Position numbers and translations under genes: made by a program. A stretch of DNA of 22,610 bases, from the NCBI GenBank assembly GCA_964462865.1, contig CAYWZO010000032.1:1-22610 (forward strand), written 5' to 3'. The notes beneath the pieces were generated by a model. The model was not told where the DNA came from, searched no databases, and saw only the letters and a program-made list of their open reading frames with translations. The DNA is from Fen-1077 sp964462865. Its GTDB lineage: Bacteria; Chloroflexota; Dehalococcoidia; Dehalococcoidales; RBG-16-60-22. This document shows positions 12,380 through 20,851 of this stretch, piece by piece. Each line of letters starts with the position of its first letter. The first letter of the stretch is position 1.

Positions 12380-14311
12380 TTAAATATCCAGATTGGCGCT
12401 CTTGGCGTGGGTCTGGATAAACGCCTTGCGCGGCGGCACCTCGTCACCCATCAGGATATGGAACACCTCGTCCGCCTTGGTGGTGTCCTCCACGTTCACG
12501 GAGAGGATGGTGCGGGTGGCCGGGTTCATGGTGGTCTCCCAGAGCTGCTCCGCCGTCATTTCCCCCAGGCCCTTATAGCGCTGGATTTCCGTCCTTTTCC
12601 CGCCCAGTTCTTTCAACGCCTCGTCCTTTTCCTGTTCTGTGTAGACCCATTTAAAATTGCTGCCGCTCTTGATGCGGTACAGCGGCGGCTGGGCGATGAA
12701 CAGGTGGCCGTTGGCGATAAGCTTGGACATGTGCCGGAAAAAGAAGGTGAGCAACAGCGTGCGGATATGCGAGCCGTCCACATCGGCATCGGTCATCAGA
12801 ATGACGCGGTTATAGCGTATCCTCGCCGGGTCGAAGTCTTCATCGAGCCCCGCGCCGATGGCCGTGATGATGGTGCGTATTTCTTCGTTGGCCAGCATTT
12901 TATCCGGCGGTGCCTTTTCTACGTTGAGTATCTTCCCCCGTAAGGGCAGTATCGCCTGGAAACGGCGGTTGCGCCCCTGCTTGGCCGAGCCGCCGGCGGA
13001 GTCGCCCTCCACCAGGTACAGCTCGCACTGCTCCGGGTCTTTCTCCGAGCAGTCGGCCAGCTTGCCGGGGAGTGTGCCGTACTCCAGCCCGCTCTTCCTG
13101 ATGATTAAATCACGCGCCTTGCGGGCGGCCTCGCGGGCCCGGGCCGCCGTGACGCACTTGTCCATGATTTTCTTGGCATCGTCAGGGTGCTCTTCCAAAT
13201 AAAGCGCCAGGCCTTCGTTGACGACGCTTTCCACCTGGCTCTTCACCTCGATGTTGCCCAGCTTGCCCTTGGTCTGCCCTTCGAACTGCGGTTCGGGGAG
13301 CTTGACGCTGACGACGGCCGTTAGTCCTTCCCGGGAATCTTCACCGGTCAGGTTGGGGTCATCTTCCTTAAGGAACTTGTTTTTGTGAGCGTAGTCGTTA
13401 AGCACGCGTGTCAGCGCCGAACGGAAACCGGTAAGGTGGGTGCCTCCGTCTACCGTGTTGACGCAGTTGGCGAAGCTGAAGGCGGACTCATTGTAGCTGT
13501 CGTTATACTGGAGGGCCACCTCGATGACGGTGCTGTCCATCATCTTGGTGATGTATATGGGCACCGGATTGCGTACCAGGCGGTTACGGTTAAGATGGCG
13601 GACAAAACCGGTGATGCCGCCCTCGAAGTAGAAAGTCTGCTCCAGGTCTTTCTCTTCGTCAATGAGGGTTATTTCCAGACCTTTGTTAAGATAGGCGACC
13701 TCCCGCAGGCGCTCGGCCAGCACGTTGAAATCATAGCTGATTTCCCCGAATATCTCTTTATCGGGCAGGAAGGTGGTCGTGGTGCCGGTATCTTCGGCAT
13801 TACCGGTTACCGTCAAAGGCCCTGCTGGTACGCCGCGCTTGTATTCCTGGTGGTGCACCTTGCCGTCGAGTCTGACGTCGACCGCGCACCACTCGGAGAG
13901 GGCGTTGACCACCGAGGCACCGACGCCGTGCAGGCCGCCGGACACGGTATAAGACTTGCCGCCGAATTTGGCCCCGGCATGCAGCACCGTCATGACCGTT
14001 TCCAGGGCGGATATCTTGGTGGTGGGGTGGATGCCCACCGGGATGCCGCGCCCGTTGTCCGTAATGCTTACGGAGCCATCCTTATTGATGGTGGTGATAA
14101 TCCGGTCGCAGCAGCCGACCATAGCCTCGTCGACGCTGTTATAGACAATCTCGTAAACCAGGTGTTGCAGGCCGCGCTGGTCGGTGCTGCCGATGTACAT
14201 CCCGGGCCGCCGCCGCACTGCCTCCAGACCGCCGAGGACGAGGATATCCTTGGCGGTGTATTCGCCAATATTGATGTTCTTCGTTTTCCTGGGTTTAGTT
14301 GTATCCGGCAT
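12380..14311 (-). CDS. gyrB: DNA gyrase subunit B
   Basis: 643 residues, full length. The ATPase subunit of the type II topoisomerase that introduces negative supercoils. The GHKL ATPase domain comes first (VDEAMVG, DNGRGIPVGIHP, GGLHGVGASVVNALS), with QTKGKLGN in the transducer. The TOPRIM domain shows EGDSAGGSAKQGRNR and MTDADVDGSHIRTLLL. The C-terminal RYKGLGEMTAEQLWETTMNP segment contacts GyrA. The length without the gamma-proteobacterial insertion is typical of most bacteria. The start at 14311 is supported by GAGGAA six bases upstream. gyrA is not adjacent. ParE is the alternative, but the motifs and length favour GyrB. An inverted repeat overlaps the predicted -35 of its promoter. Confidence 0.95.
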   Translation of the reverse strand: MPDTTKPRKTKNINIGEYTAKDILVLGGLEAVRRRPGMYIGSTDQRGLQHLVYEIVYNSVDEAMVGCCDRIITTINKDGSVSITDNGRGIPVGIHPTTKISALETVMTVLHAGAKFGGKSYTVSGGLHGVGASVVNALSEWCAVDVRLDGKVHHQEYKRGVPAGPLTVTGNAEDTGTTTTFLPDKEIFGEISYDFNVLAERLREVAYLNKGLEITLIDEEKDLEQTFYFEGGITGFVRHLNRNRLVRNPVPIYITKMMDSTVIEVALQYNDSYNESAFSFANCVNTVDGGTHLTGFRSALTRVLNDYAHKNKFLKEDDPNLTGEDSREGLTAVVSVKLPEPQFEGQTKGKLGNIEVKSQVESVVNEGLALYLEEHPDDAKKIMDKCVTAARAREAARKARDLIIRKSGLEYGTLPGKLADCSEKDPEQCELYLVEGDSAGGSAKQGRNRRFQAILPLRGKILNVEKAPPDKMLANEEIRTIITAIGAGLDEDFDPARIRYNRVILMTDADVDGSHIRTLLLTFFFRHMSKLIANGHLFIAQPPLYRIKSGSNFKWVYTEQEKDEALKELGGKRTEIQRYKGLGEMTAEQLWETTMNPATRTILSVNVEDTTKADEVFHILMGDEVPPRKAFIQTHAKSANLDI

Positions 14312-14436
14312 GGGAATTCCTCACCAAAAAACCGCGGCGGAGTCCTCTTTCAGGGGAACGACAGGTACTGTATCGCCCGCAGCCGTATGTTGGCATAAAA
14401 CAAGACCGAGAGAATATATGTAAATCAACTTAATAT

Positions 14437-14465
14437 ATTATAACATGATTTAGCTTCGTAGTAAA
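14437..14465 (-). promoter_or_regulatory. Candidate gyrB promoter
   Basis: On the minus strand, TATAAT (14437-14442) is preceded by a 17-nt spacer and TTTACT (14460-14465), a 4/6 match to TTGACA. The start would be near 14430, giving a leader of roughly 120 nt. Gap 14312-14628 otherwise holds only the dyad and the moxR promoter noted here. Confidence 0.55.
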
Positions 14466-14471
14466 GCTAAA
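14449..14471. promoter_or_regulatory. Inverted repeat overlapping the gyrB -35 box (possible operator)
   Basis: Perfect 8-nt arms TTTAGCTT (14449-14456) and AAGCTAAA (14464-14471) with a 7-nt centre cover the predicted -35 and spacer. It could be an operator, or a supercoiling-sensitive cruciform. Confidence 0.4.
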
Positions 14472-14540
14472 ATGAATATACCATCGGGGGTGAAGTCAAG
14501 AACAAAGGTCAAATGCAAACAGGAACCTCCCGCTTGACTT

Positions 14541-14569
14541 TTGTTGGTGATTTACTGTTATGTTATACT
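14541..14569 (+). promoter_or_regulatory. Candidate promoter of the moxR operon
   Basis: TTGTTG (14541-14546), a 17-nt spacer and TATACT (14564-14569) lie about 60 nt before the chosen moxR ATG. A TTGACT a few bases further upstream has the wrong spacing. Confidence 0.5.
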
Positions 14570-14628
14570 CGAAATAGGGGGAAGATACCGGGTAAATCGT
14601 GGTACGAGCCTTCAGGAGAACGGGGAAA

Positions 14629-15591
14629 ATGGCTATTAATTTAAATAAGGCGCAGCAACTGGCTGAAAAAATCATCAAAAACATCGAGAAAGTCATGGTG
14701 GGCAAGCCGGAGGCGGTACAGCTGGCGGTCATTACCTTGATCAGCCAGGGGCACCTGCTTATCGAAGACGCCCCGGGCGTCGGTAAAACCATGCTGGCCC
14801 GTAGCCTGGCGAAATCGATTAATTGCACCTTCAAGCGCATCCAGTTCACGCCCGATATGCTGCCGGGCGATGTTACCGGCGTCACGGTTTACAACCAGAA
14901 ACTCGGCGACTTCGAGTTTCACCCCGGGCCGGTCAATGCCCAGATTGTCCTGGCCGACGAAATTAACCGGGCCACGCCCAAAGTGCAATCGGCCTTGCTG
15001 GAAGCCATGGAAGAGAGGCAGATTACGGTGGAGGGAGTAACGCGCAAAATGCCGAATCCTTTCCATGTCCTGGCCACCCAGAACCCCATCGAATACGAGG
15101 GCACCTTCCCCCTGCCGGAGGCGCAGCTCGACCGGTTCCTCCTGAGAATCAACATCGGTTATCCCACGGCGGCGGAAGAGGTAGCCATCATGGAACGGCA
15201 GCAGTATATCCACCCCATCGAGCAGATTGGCCCCGTCGTCGAGGCTGAAGACATCCTGACGCTCCAGGAAGCTGTGAAGCAGATATACGTGGACGACCTG
15301 GTCAAGCAGTATATCGTTGCCCTGGTAGAAGCGACGCGCCATCATGAATCCATCTATCTCGGGGCTTCGCCCCGCGGCTCGCTCGCCCTTTTCCGCACTT
15401 CTCAAGCCCGGGCACTGGTTCAGGGACGTGATTACGTCCTCCCGGATGATATCAAAGCCCTGGCCGGGTCGGCCCTGGCCCACCGGACGCTATTATCATC
15501 CACCGGTCAATCGCGCGGTCGTGACGGCCTCGCTTCCATCGCCGAAATCCTGGAAACCGTCCCCGTACCCGGGGCCATACCCGGCCGGTAA
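14629..15591 (+). CDS. MoxR-family AAA+ ATPase
   Basis: 320 residues from ATG 14629 (MAINLNKAQQ). An in-frame GTG at 14599 would add ten residues, but AGGAG and GGGGAAA precede 14629. Walker A is DAPGVGKT (47-54) and Walker B VLADE (107-111), followed by the MoxR signature ATPKVQSALLEAMEERQ. ATQNPIEYEGTFPLPEAQLDRF contains sensor-1 and the arginine-finger region. The C-terminal lid domain includes the GASPRGSLALFRTSQARAL stretch typical of the family. MoxR ATPases act as chaperones for maturation or activation of partner complexes, usually encoded next to DUF58 or VWA proteins. Here DUF58 and transglutaminase genes follow at 49 and 66 nt gaps, so a three-gene operon is likely. Confidence 0.93.
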   Translation: MAINLNKAQQLAEKIIKNIEKVMVGKPEAVQLAVITLISQGHLLIEDAPGVGKTMLARSLAKSINCTFKRIQFTPDMLPGDVTGVTVYNQKLGDFEFHPGPVNAQIVLADEINRATPKVQSALLEAMEERQITVEGVTRKMPNPFHVLATQNPIEYEGTFPLPEAQLDRFLLRINIGYPTAAEEVAIMERQQYIHPIEQIGPVVEAEDILTLQEAVKQIYVDDLVKQYIVALVEATRHHESIYLGASPRGSLALFRTSQARALVQGRDYVLPDDIKALAGSALAHRTLLSSTGQSRGRDGLASIAEILETVPVPGAIPGR

Positions 15592-15640
15592 TTAACTGGC
15601 GGCTGTATGGCGTTGTTCCTCTCTTTTCAGGGAAAAAGCA

Positions 15641-16858
15641 ATGAAAATTAGACGGGTTATCATCATTATCCCCCTCTGCGTGCTGGCGCTGGCCCTGGCC
15701 GGGGGTTTTACCTGGCTGTGGCGCTTCTTTATTTTACTGGTCGTCGTCCTGGCCTTGAGCTATATCTGGTCACGCCTGGGCGCCCGCGCTATTGACGGGC
15801 GTGTGAAAAAACCCTCCGATTGCTGCCAGGTGGGCGAATATTTGGAAGAGGAATTCACGATTACAAACTATAGCCGGATGCCTTCGCCCCTGATTGAAGC
15901 CCAGGAAGAGACCGACTTGCCCGGATACCGGAATACCCTGGCCTTCAGCCTGCCCGCTCATGATTCCCACACCTGGTGTACCCTGGCTGTCTGCCGGCGC
16001 CGTGGGCTCTATACCGTCGGCGCTCTCTCCGTCAGGGTGTCCGACCCCCTCGGCCTATTTCCCGTGGAAAAATACCTTGGCGGTAATTACGAGGTCATTG
16101 TTTACCCGCAGACACTGGAGTTGCCGTTCTTCCAGGCCTTGCCCCGCCAGGAACCGGGGCAGAGCCCGCGCCGCTGGATGGCCAGCGAGGCCGGACCAAG
16201 TGCCGCCCGCGTGCGCGATTATACCAGCGGCGACAGTCTCCACCACATCCACTGGCATACCACGGCCCACACCGGCCGGCTCATGGTCAGGGAGTTCGAG
16301 CCGGACCGCTCCAGCTACAATTTTAAAAACATCTGGATTGTGCCGGATATGCACCATGCTTCCCGCCTGGGAGAAGGCGAAGCCACCACCGAGGAATACG
16401 CCGTCACCATAGCTGCCTCACTGGCTAAAAAATACATCACTAACGGCAAGCAGGTCGGACTCCTGGCGGTGGGTAACCGTTCTTATATCTCCCTGCCTGA
16501 TACCGGGGACGAGCACCTGCGGCAAATCCTGTCGGCGCTGGCTTTGATGAAAGCGGAAGGCGAGGTTCCCATGGAAACCCTTCTCGCCTCACAGGCGGAG
16601 CGCTTTGAGGCCGGCTCGGTCGTCGTCGTTATCATGCCTGCCTTGAGCCGGGAGGTTATCGCACCGCTGCGCCGGTTGCTCCACCACGGCGTCATCGTCA
16701 CCGTAATCTTGCTTGACCCTCAAAGCTTCGGCGACCAGACCGGGGCGGAAAGCCTGGCCCGCAGCCTCGCGGCCAGTGGCCTGTACGTCCATGTTATGAG
16801 GCGCGGCTCGGAGATTTCCCGGGCGCTGGACAGCCGGCTGTACTATGCGCGGGTATGA
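15641..16858 (+). CDS. DUF58 domain membrane protein
   Basis: 405 residues. Two adjacent N-terminal TM segments (about 5-24 and 26-44) are followed by a beta-rich region and then the DUF58 signature near residues 190-222: RVRDYTSGDSLHHIHWHTTA and GRLMVREFEPD. The remaining C-terminal part has a von Willebrand-A-like alternation (NIWIVPDMHH, then VVVIMPALSREVIAPLRRLL, then VIVTVILLD), as expected for this family. The function is not established. The conserved co-occurrence with MoxR and transglutaminase genes suggests a client or adaptor of the MoxR ATPase at the membrane. GGGAAAAAGCA before the ATG is a modest ribosome binding site. Family assignment is firm; role is inferred. Confidence 0.9.
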   Translation: MKIRRVIIIIPLCVLALALAGGFTWLWRFFILLVVVLALSYIWSRLGARAIDGRVKKPSDCCQVGEYLEEEFTITNYSRMPSPLIEAQEETDLPGYRNTLAFSLPAHDSHTWCTLAVCRRRGLYTVGALSVRVSDPLGLFPVEKYLGGNYEVIVYPQTLELPFFQALPRQEPGQSPRRWMASEAGPSAARVRDYTSGDSLHHIHWHTTAHTGRLMVREFEPDRSSYNFKNIWIVPDMHHASRLGEGEATTEEYAVTIAASLAKKYITNGKQVGLLAVGNRSYISLPDTGDEHLRQILSALALMKAEGEVPMETLLASQAERFEAGSVVVVIMPALSREVIAPLRRLLHHGVIVTVILLDPQSFGDQTGAESLARSLAASGLYVHVMRRGSEISRALDSRLYYARV

Positions 16859-16924
16859 GCGTGGATGAAGTACTGTTGTTGGATGAAACTCCTCTCTCGC
16901 CCGTTTAGAGGGGCAGGAAGATAA

Positions 16925-19228
16925 ATGCCTGAAGAAAATAAACCTGAAAAACCTGACCGCACAAGGGAAACGCCATCAGGGCTCCCGAGAGCCTATGGGT
17001 ACCGGGCGTGGGCGATAAACTGGCGTGGTATTATCAATGTTGTCCTGCTTTTCCTGACCCTGGAAATAGCCGTCCTTTCCGTAGAGCAGGCCCACTGGAT
17101 TACCCCGCAGCCATCTTTGACGCTGACCCTTGTTATCGCGGTGCTGTTCGTCTGGTATCTCGCCCGGAGGCGGCTTCCCGCAGCCGTCCTGCATATCGTG
17201 GCGGTACTGGTTGGAGTGCTGCTGACCCTGTGGCAGGCGCATAACCTGCTGGAGGCGCCGGACATAGCGGCGAGATTCTCCAGGTTGATGACAGCCCTGC
17301 AATCGTGGTGGCAGGCCGCGGAAACCGTGCCGGCCGGCGCGGAAAATCTGTCTTTTGCCGTGTTTCTCATCATCCTGACCTGGCTCATTGGCTATATCTC
17401 GACATGGTTTCTGGTGCGGCGGCGCAATGCCTGGGTAGGAGTATCCCTGGGGGCGCTGGTCGTCCTGGTAAATTTGAGCAATCTCACCGATGGTTACTAT
17501 TTTTATTTCGGCCTGTACGTCCTGGCGGCAGTTCTGCTGGTGGCCCATGTCCGCATGGTGAAACATCCCGCCCCTGCGGCATATAGCCGGCGGGGCTGGG
17601 CCTATATCGGAGCGGTATTGCTCTGCGTCGTTATCGTTGCCAGCACCATCGGCTGGTTCATACCGGAGCCGCGTTTGCCGAAGCTCCAGACATTCATTGC
17701 TACACGGATGCTCTGGAAAAAGGATGTCGAGGAATCGCCGCTCAATATCTTCAGTACCATCTCTTCGAAGCAGCCGCTAAGTACCGGCGGCACACACCAG
17801 GAGCAGTCTTTTGAGGAAGAATGGCACCAGGGTGATAAGGTCGATTTCATCGTAACATCGGAGCGGCCGTCTTACTGGCGGGTGCATGTTTACGATATTT
17901 ACACGTCCCGGGGGTGGGAAAACAGCCCCGTCAGCGACCACTTTTTGGACGAAAAGGTAACCTGGGGTGGAGAGGGGGTTCCCGCCGTCCCCGGTGTGAC
18001 AACTTATGTGGTAAGCCCTAATCTCAAGACAGATATCATGCTCCTGGCCGGCAGTTTTGTTTCCGCGGACAACCCCTCTCTGGTCGAGGTCAGCGCCGGC
18101 GAAGTTATCGCGGTGAGGACGCCACGTATTTTCCGGCCCGGCGAGGAATATTCCGTGACCTCCCGTATCTTTTCACCCTCTCCCGGCGCCCTCTCCCGGT
18201 ATAGCGGTACCTACCCCCCTTCGATTGCCGGCAACTATCTCCAGCTGCCCCCGGATTTTCCCGATGATATCCGGCAATTGAGCGAAAATGTCACCAGGAA
18301 TGCCGCGACACCTTATGAGAAGGTGCTGGCCATCATCGACTATCTGGCCGAAATCCCCTACAGCGAGAAGGTCAAAGCCCCGTCCGGGGACGTCGATATG
18401 GTCGAGTATTTCTTATTCGAGCAGAAGTCCGGCTTCTGTCTTTACTATGCCTCCGCTATGGCGGTGATGCTCCGCTCCGTGGAAGTGCCGTCCCGGCTGG
18501 TCGTCGGCTATCTCCCGGGCGACCCGGGCGACAATGCCGGTGAATATATCCTGCGCGACAGGCACTATCACGCCTGGCCGCAGGTCTATTTCTCCGGTTA
18601 CGGCTGGGTGGACTTGGAGCCAACTCCCGGCGGCGAGGGCAGCGGCGTCGCCATCGAAACGCCGTGGGTATCGGAGGAGGCCATCGCCCAGCTATCGCAA
18701 TGGGACGTGTGGCTGACATACCCGCCGCCGGAGTTGCCTGACCTGTTTGAGGGTACTGCCGGCGGAGCCTCTACCGAAAAAACCTCTTCCGGAGGTGCTT
18801 TTTTCTTCGCTGACGAACTTGGCCTGGCGCTGCTGGTGATAATGGCCGCGCTACTCATCCTGGCTATTCTGGTAATGCCGGTGCTGGTGCTCCGGAGTTC
18901 TTTTTACCGCTGGCTCTGGTACGTAAACCGGACTCAACTAGCATCTCTGGCCTATGATAAAATGTGCAGCCTGGCGGCGATGACCAGGCTCGGCCCCAGG
19001 CCCCAGCAGACCCCCCTGGAGTTCGCCGGTGAGCTCGCCGCCATATTCCCGGAACAGACCGGAGCTTTCACTCATATCGCCCGCAGTTATATGGAAAGCA
19101 GGTTCGGCCGTAAGGGCAGCCCCAGCCTTTTCGAGGAAGCGGAGCTGCTGAAAGCGCGGTGTAACGCCTTTGGCGTGTTGTTGCAACGGCTGGGCCTGGT
19201 CGGTAAGGTCACCCGCGGCAGGATTTAG
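16925..19228 (+). CDS. Membrane transglutaminase-like protease (TgpA-like, C-terminal DUF4129)
   Basis: 767 residues. Roughly six TM segments occupy residues about 30-255, the transglutaminase core about 450-575, and one more TM about 635-660. A cytoplasmic tail follows with a DUF4129-like segment (RLGPRPQQTPLEFAGELAA). The catalytic triad is readable: C505 in KSGFCLYYASAMAVML, H549 in DRHYHAWPQVYF and D563 in YGWVDLEPTPGG. TgpA-type proteins place the enzyme domain on the outer face of the membrane; the substrate is undefined, with peptide or cell-surface processing proposed. It is the last gene of the moxR operon. AGGAAG precedes the ATG by six bases. All catalytic residues appear intact. 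Confidence 0.9.
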   Translation: MPEENKPEKPDRTRETPSGLPRAYGYRAWAINWRGIINVVLLFLTLEIAVLSVEQAHWITPQPSLTLTLVIAVLFVWYLARRRLPAAVLHIVAVLVGVLLTLWQAHNLLEAPDIAARFSRLMTALQSWWQAAETVPAGAENLSFAVFLIILTWLIGYISTWFLVRRRNAWVGVSLGALVVLVNLSNLTDGYYFYFGLYVLAAVLLVAHVRMVKHPAPAAYSRRGWAYIGAVLLCVVIVASTIGWFIPEPRLPKLQTFIATRMLWKKDVEESPLNIFSTISSKQPLSTGGTHQEQSFEEEWHQGDKVDFIVTSERPSYWRVHVYDIYTSRGWENSPVSDHFLDEKVTWGGEGVPAVPGVTTYVVSPNLKTDIMLLAGSFVSADNPSLVEVSAGEVIAVRTPRIFRPGEEYSVTSRIFSPSPGALSRYSGTYPPSIAGNYLQLPPDFPDDIRQLSENVTRNAATPYEKVLAIIDYLAEIPYSEKVKAPSGDVDMVEYFLFEQKSGFCLYYASAMAVMLRSVEVPSRLVVGYLPGDPGDNAGEYILRDRHYHAWPQVYFSGYGWVDLEPTPGGEGSGVAIETPWVSEEAIAQLSQWDVWLTYPPPELPDLFEGTAGGASTEKTSSGGAFFFADELGLALLVIMAALLILAILVMPVLVLRSSFYRWLWYVNRTQLASLAYDKMCSLAAMTRLGPRPQQTPLEFAGELAAIFPEQTGAFTHIARSYMESRFGRKGSPSLFEEAELLKARCNAFGVLLQRLGLVGKVTRGRI

Positions 19229-19305
19229 CGGATTCTTTGCGGCGCCTGGCACGTCACTATCAAAGTCATCCGTTCGTCCGGCGTTCTCTAGCCAATCTCC
19301 GGCGT

Positions 19306-19334
19306 TTGCCTGAAGATGGAAAAAAGAATATAAT
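19306..19334 (+). promoter_or_regulatory. Candidate promoter of the double-cupin/SRPBCC genes
   Basis: TTGCCT (19306-19311), a 17-nt spacer and TATAAT (19329-19334) lie 45 nt before the ATG at 19380. GGGGGAT lies between them as a ribosome binding site. The gene thus has its own promoter despite following the moxR operon. Confidence 0.6.
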
Positions 19335-19379
19335 CTGTGACGAATTCAAGAATCGTTATTAAATGGGGGATATGGCGTC

Positions 19380-20279
19380 ATGGCCGCGACTAAATACGGG
19401 AAATATGTTAAAAGCCTGAAGTTTACCGACCCGGGGCGGGGATGTTACCGGCAGCAGACGGTAATGGACGGCAAGTTCCTGGGTCTGGATGTCCATATTC
19501 GGTACGGGTCCTGCTGGACCGCCGGCAAAATGGGTCAAGGGCCTTACCGGCCGCACACGCATGACTTCGACCAGATTATGCTCTGGCTGGGGAGCGACAT
19601 GAATGACTTAAGCGAACTGGGAGCGGAAGTCGAGCTCTGCCTGGGCGAGGAAATGGATACCCACATGATTACTACCTCCACCGCTGTGGCTGTGCCCAGA
19701 GGCATGCCGCACTTCCCGGCCACGATAGCGAAGATGGGTAAGCGTATCATCTATATGGAGGTTTCGCTGGCGCCGTTATATAAAGAGAAAGTGATAGCCA
19801 CCGAACGCAAACCGTCCGAGCCGGTGGGCTTCCGCTCAAGATACGGCAAGCACGTCATGCCGCTGACCTTCCGGCGCAAGGCGGCCTGGTACTACGGCCC
19901 GAAAAACCGTGACGATGGTGGCGGCTCGGTGTCCTTCGTCCGCGGCAATGACGTCGGCATCAACTTCACCATGATTTACGAAAATATCAAGAAAGCGCCT
20001 TACCGCCTCTGTCCCGACCCCGATAAACCCCATGCCCACGCCAACACCCAGGTCATGCTTTTCCTGGGGGCGGACCCGGACGACCTTGGTGAGCTGGGTG
20101 GTGAGTTCGAAATATGCATGGGCCAGGAAGAGGAAAGGCATGTCTTTACACGGCCGACGGCCGTTATCACGCCTCCCTTCCTGCCGCACTGGCCGGGAGG
20201 CGCCGTCAAGCTTTCGCGGCCGATGCTCATGGTGGATATCCACCCATCCGGCGATTCGGTGGTTTCCCAGCTGAAATAA
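19380..20279 (+). CDS. Double-cupin family protein, copy A (Glu-to-Gln variant)
   Basis: 299 residues built from two repeats of one cupin-like domain. Domain 1 has H59/H61 in RPHTHDFDQ, H95, and H111 in PRGMPHFP. Domain 2 has H218/H220 in KPHAHANTQ, H254, and H270 in PPFLPHWP. Both domains share the block LG-D-DDL-ELG. In the cupin metal motif the acidic ligand position is Gln (Q65, Q224), whereas copy B on the minus strand has Glu. The N-terminus MAATKYGKYVK matches copy B, so they are paralogues. No signal peptide, so a cytoplasmic protein is expected. Whether it binds metal, and its reaction, are unknown; cupins include dioxygenases, isomerases and non-catalytic sensors. An SRPBCC gene follows. 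Confidence 0.8.
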   Translation: MAATKYGKYVKSLKFTDPGRGCYRQQTVMDGKFLGLDVHIRYGSCWTAGKMGQGPYRPHTHDFDQIMLWLGSDMNDLSELGAEVELCLGEEMDTHMITTSTAVAVPRGMPHFPATIAKMGKRIIYMEVSLAPLYKEKVIATERKPSEPVGFRSRYGKHVMPLTFRRKAAWYYGPKNRDDGGGSVSFVRGNDVGINFTMIYENIKKAPYRLCPDPDKPHAHANTQVMLFLGADPDDLGELGGEFEICMGQEEERHVFTRPTAVITPPFLPHWPGGAVKLSRPMLMVDIHPSGDSVVSQLK

Positions 20280-20312
20280 GGCCGCGGCCATCTCGATATA
20301 TACTTGCCTGCT

Positions 20313-20771
20313 ATGAAAATTAGATACACCATAGATATCAACAGTACGCCGGAAAGGGTGTTTTACTGGCTCGCCACCCCGGAAAGGGCCATGGTATGGC
20401 AGACGAGCGTTTCCAGAACCGAGATATTGCAGGAAACCCCCGATGTTATCGGGACCACGTTCCGGGAGACAATCGAAGAAAATGGGCAGTCCACCGAACT
20501 GTACGGCGAGGTGCGGGATTATGAGAAAAACCGGTCAATCGTGATGCACCTTAGCGGTAAGTTCAACGTGGTTGATGAGGAATGGCGCCTCGATAAAATC
20601 GGTGAACGTACTCGTCTGACCGTGAAATCAAAAATTCGTTTCCGGTCTTACATCGGGTTATTGAGCTTCCTGATGAGGCCGGTATTTAAGAAAAGGATTT
20701 TGGAGCAATTAAGCCGTGAGGTCACCAGGCTCAAGGAACTGGCCGAGCAGAATACGCCGGGTGACGGTTAA
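20313..20771 (+). CDS. SRPBCC superfamily (START/Bet v1-like) protein
   Basis: 152 residues from ATG 20313 (MKIRYTIDINSTPERVFYWL). An in-frame TTG at 20304 is less likely. The opening strand followed by STPERVFYWLATPERAMVW is the standard SRPBCC beginning. Alternating strands follow (GTTFRETIEENG, YGEVRDYEKN, SIVMHLSG, TRLTVKSKIRF), then a long C-terminal helix (EQLSREVTRLKELAEQ). Such folds bind hydrophobic ligands in a cavity; some are polyketide cyclases or hydroxylase components, many are uncharacterised. It lies 33 nt after double-cupin copy A and is probably co-transcribed. It meets the minus-strand cupin copy B tail to tail across 80 nt that contain a CCTTTAAAGG palindrome (20839-20848) and no clear terminator. 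Confidence 0.8.
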   Translation: MKIRYTIDINSTPERVFYWLATPERAMVWQTSVSRTEILQETPDVIGTTFRETIEENGQSTELYGEVRDYEKNRSIVMHLSGKFNVVDEEWRLDKIGERTRLTVKSKIRFRSYIGLLSFLMRPVFKKRILEQLSREVTRLKELAEQNTPGDG

Positions 20772-20851
20772 TCAGTGTTATCGCCGTACATTCTTAGCTG
20801 ACCGGGGAATCGGCCGGCAAATATTGATTAGAGTTCAACCTTTAAAGGCAC

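Noticed and set aside
13385..14398. Long plus-strand ORF opposite gyrB
   Set aside because: It is a shadow of a GC-rich gene; gyrB on the minus strand has every expected motif and a ribosome binding site, while the antisense product resembles nothing.
20772..20851. Bidirectional terminator between the convergent SRPBCC and cupin genes
   Set aside because: Only short palindromes (CCTTTAAAGG and GCCGGC) occur; no stable GC stem followed by a T-run on either strand.
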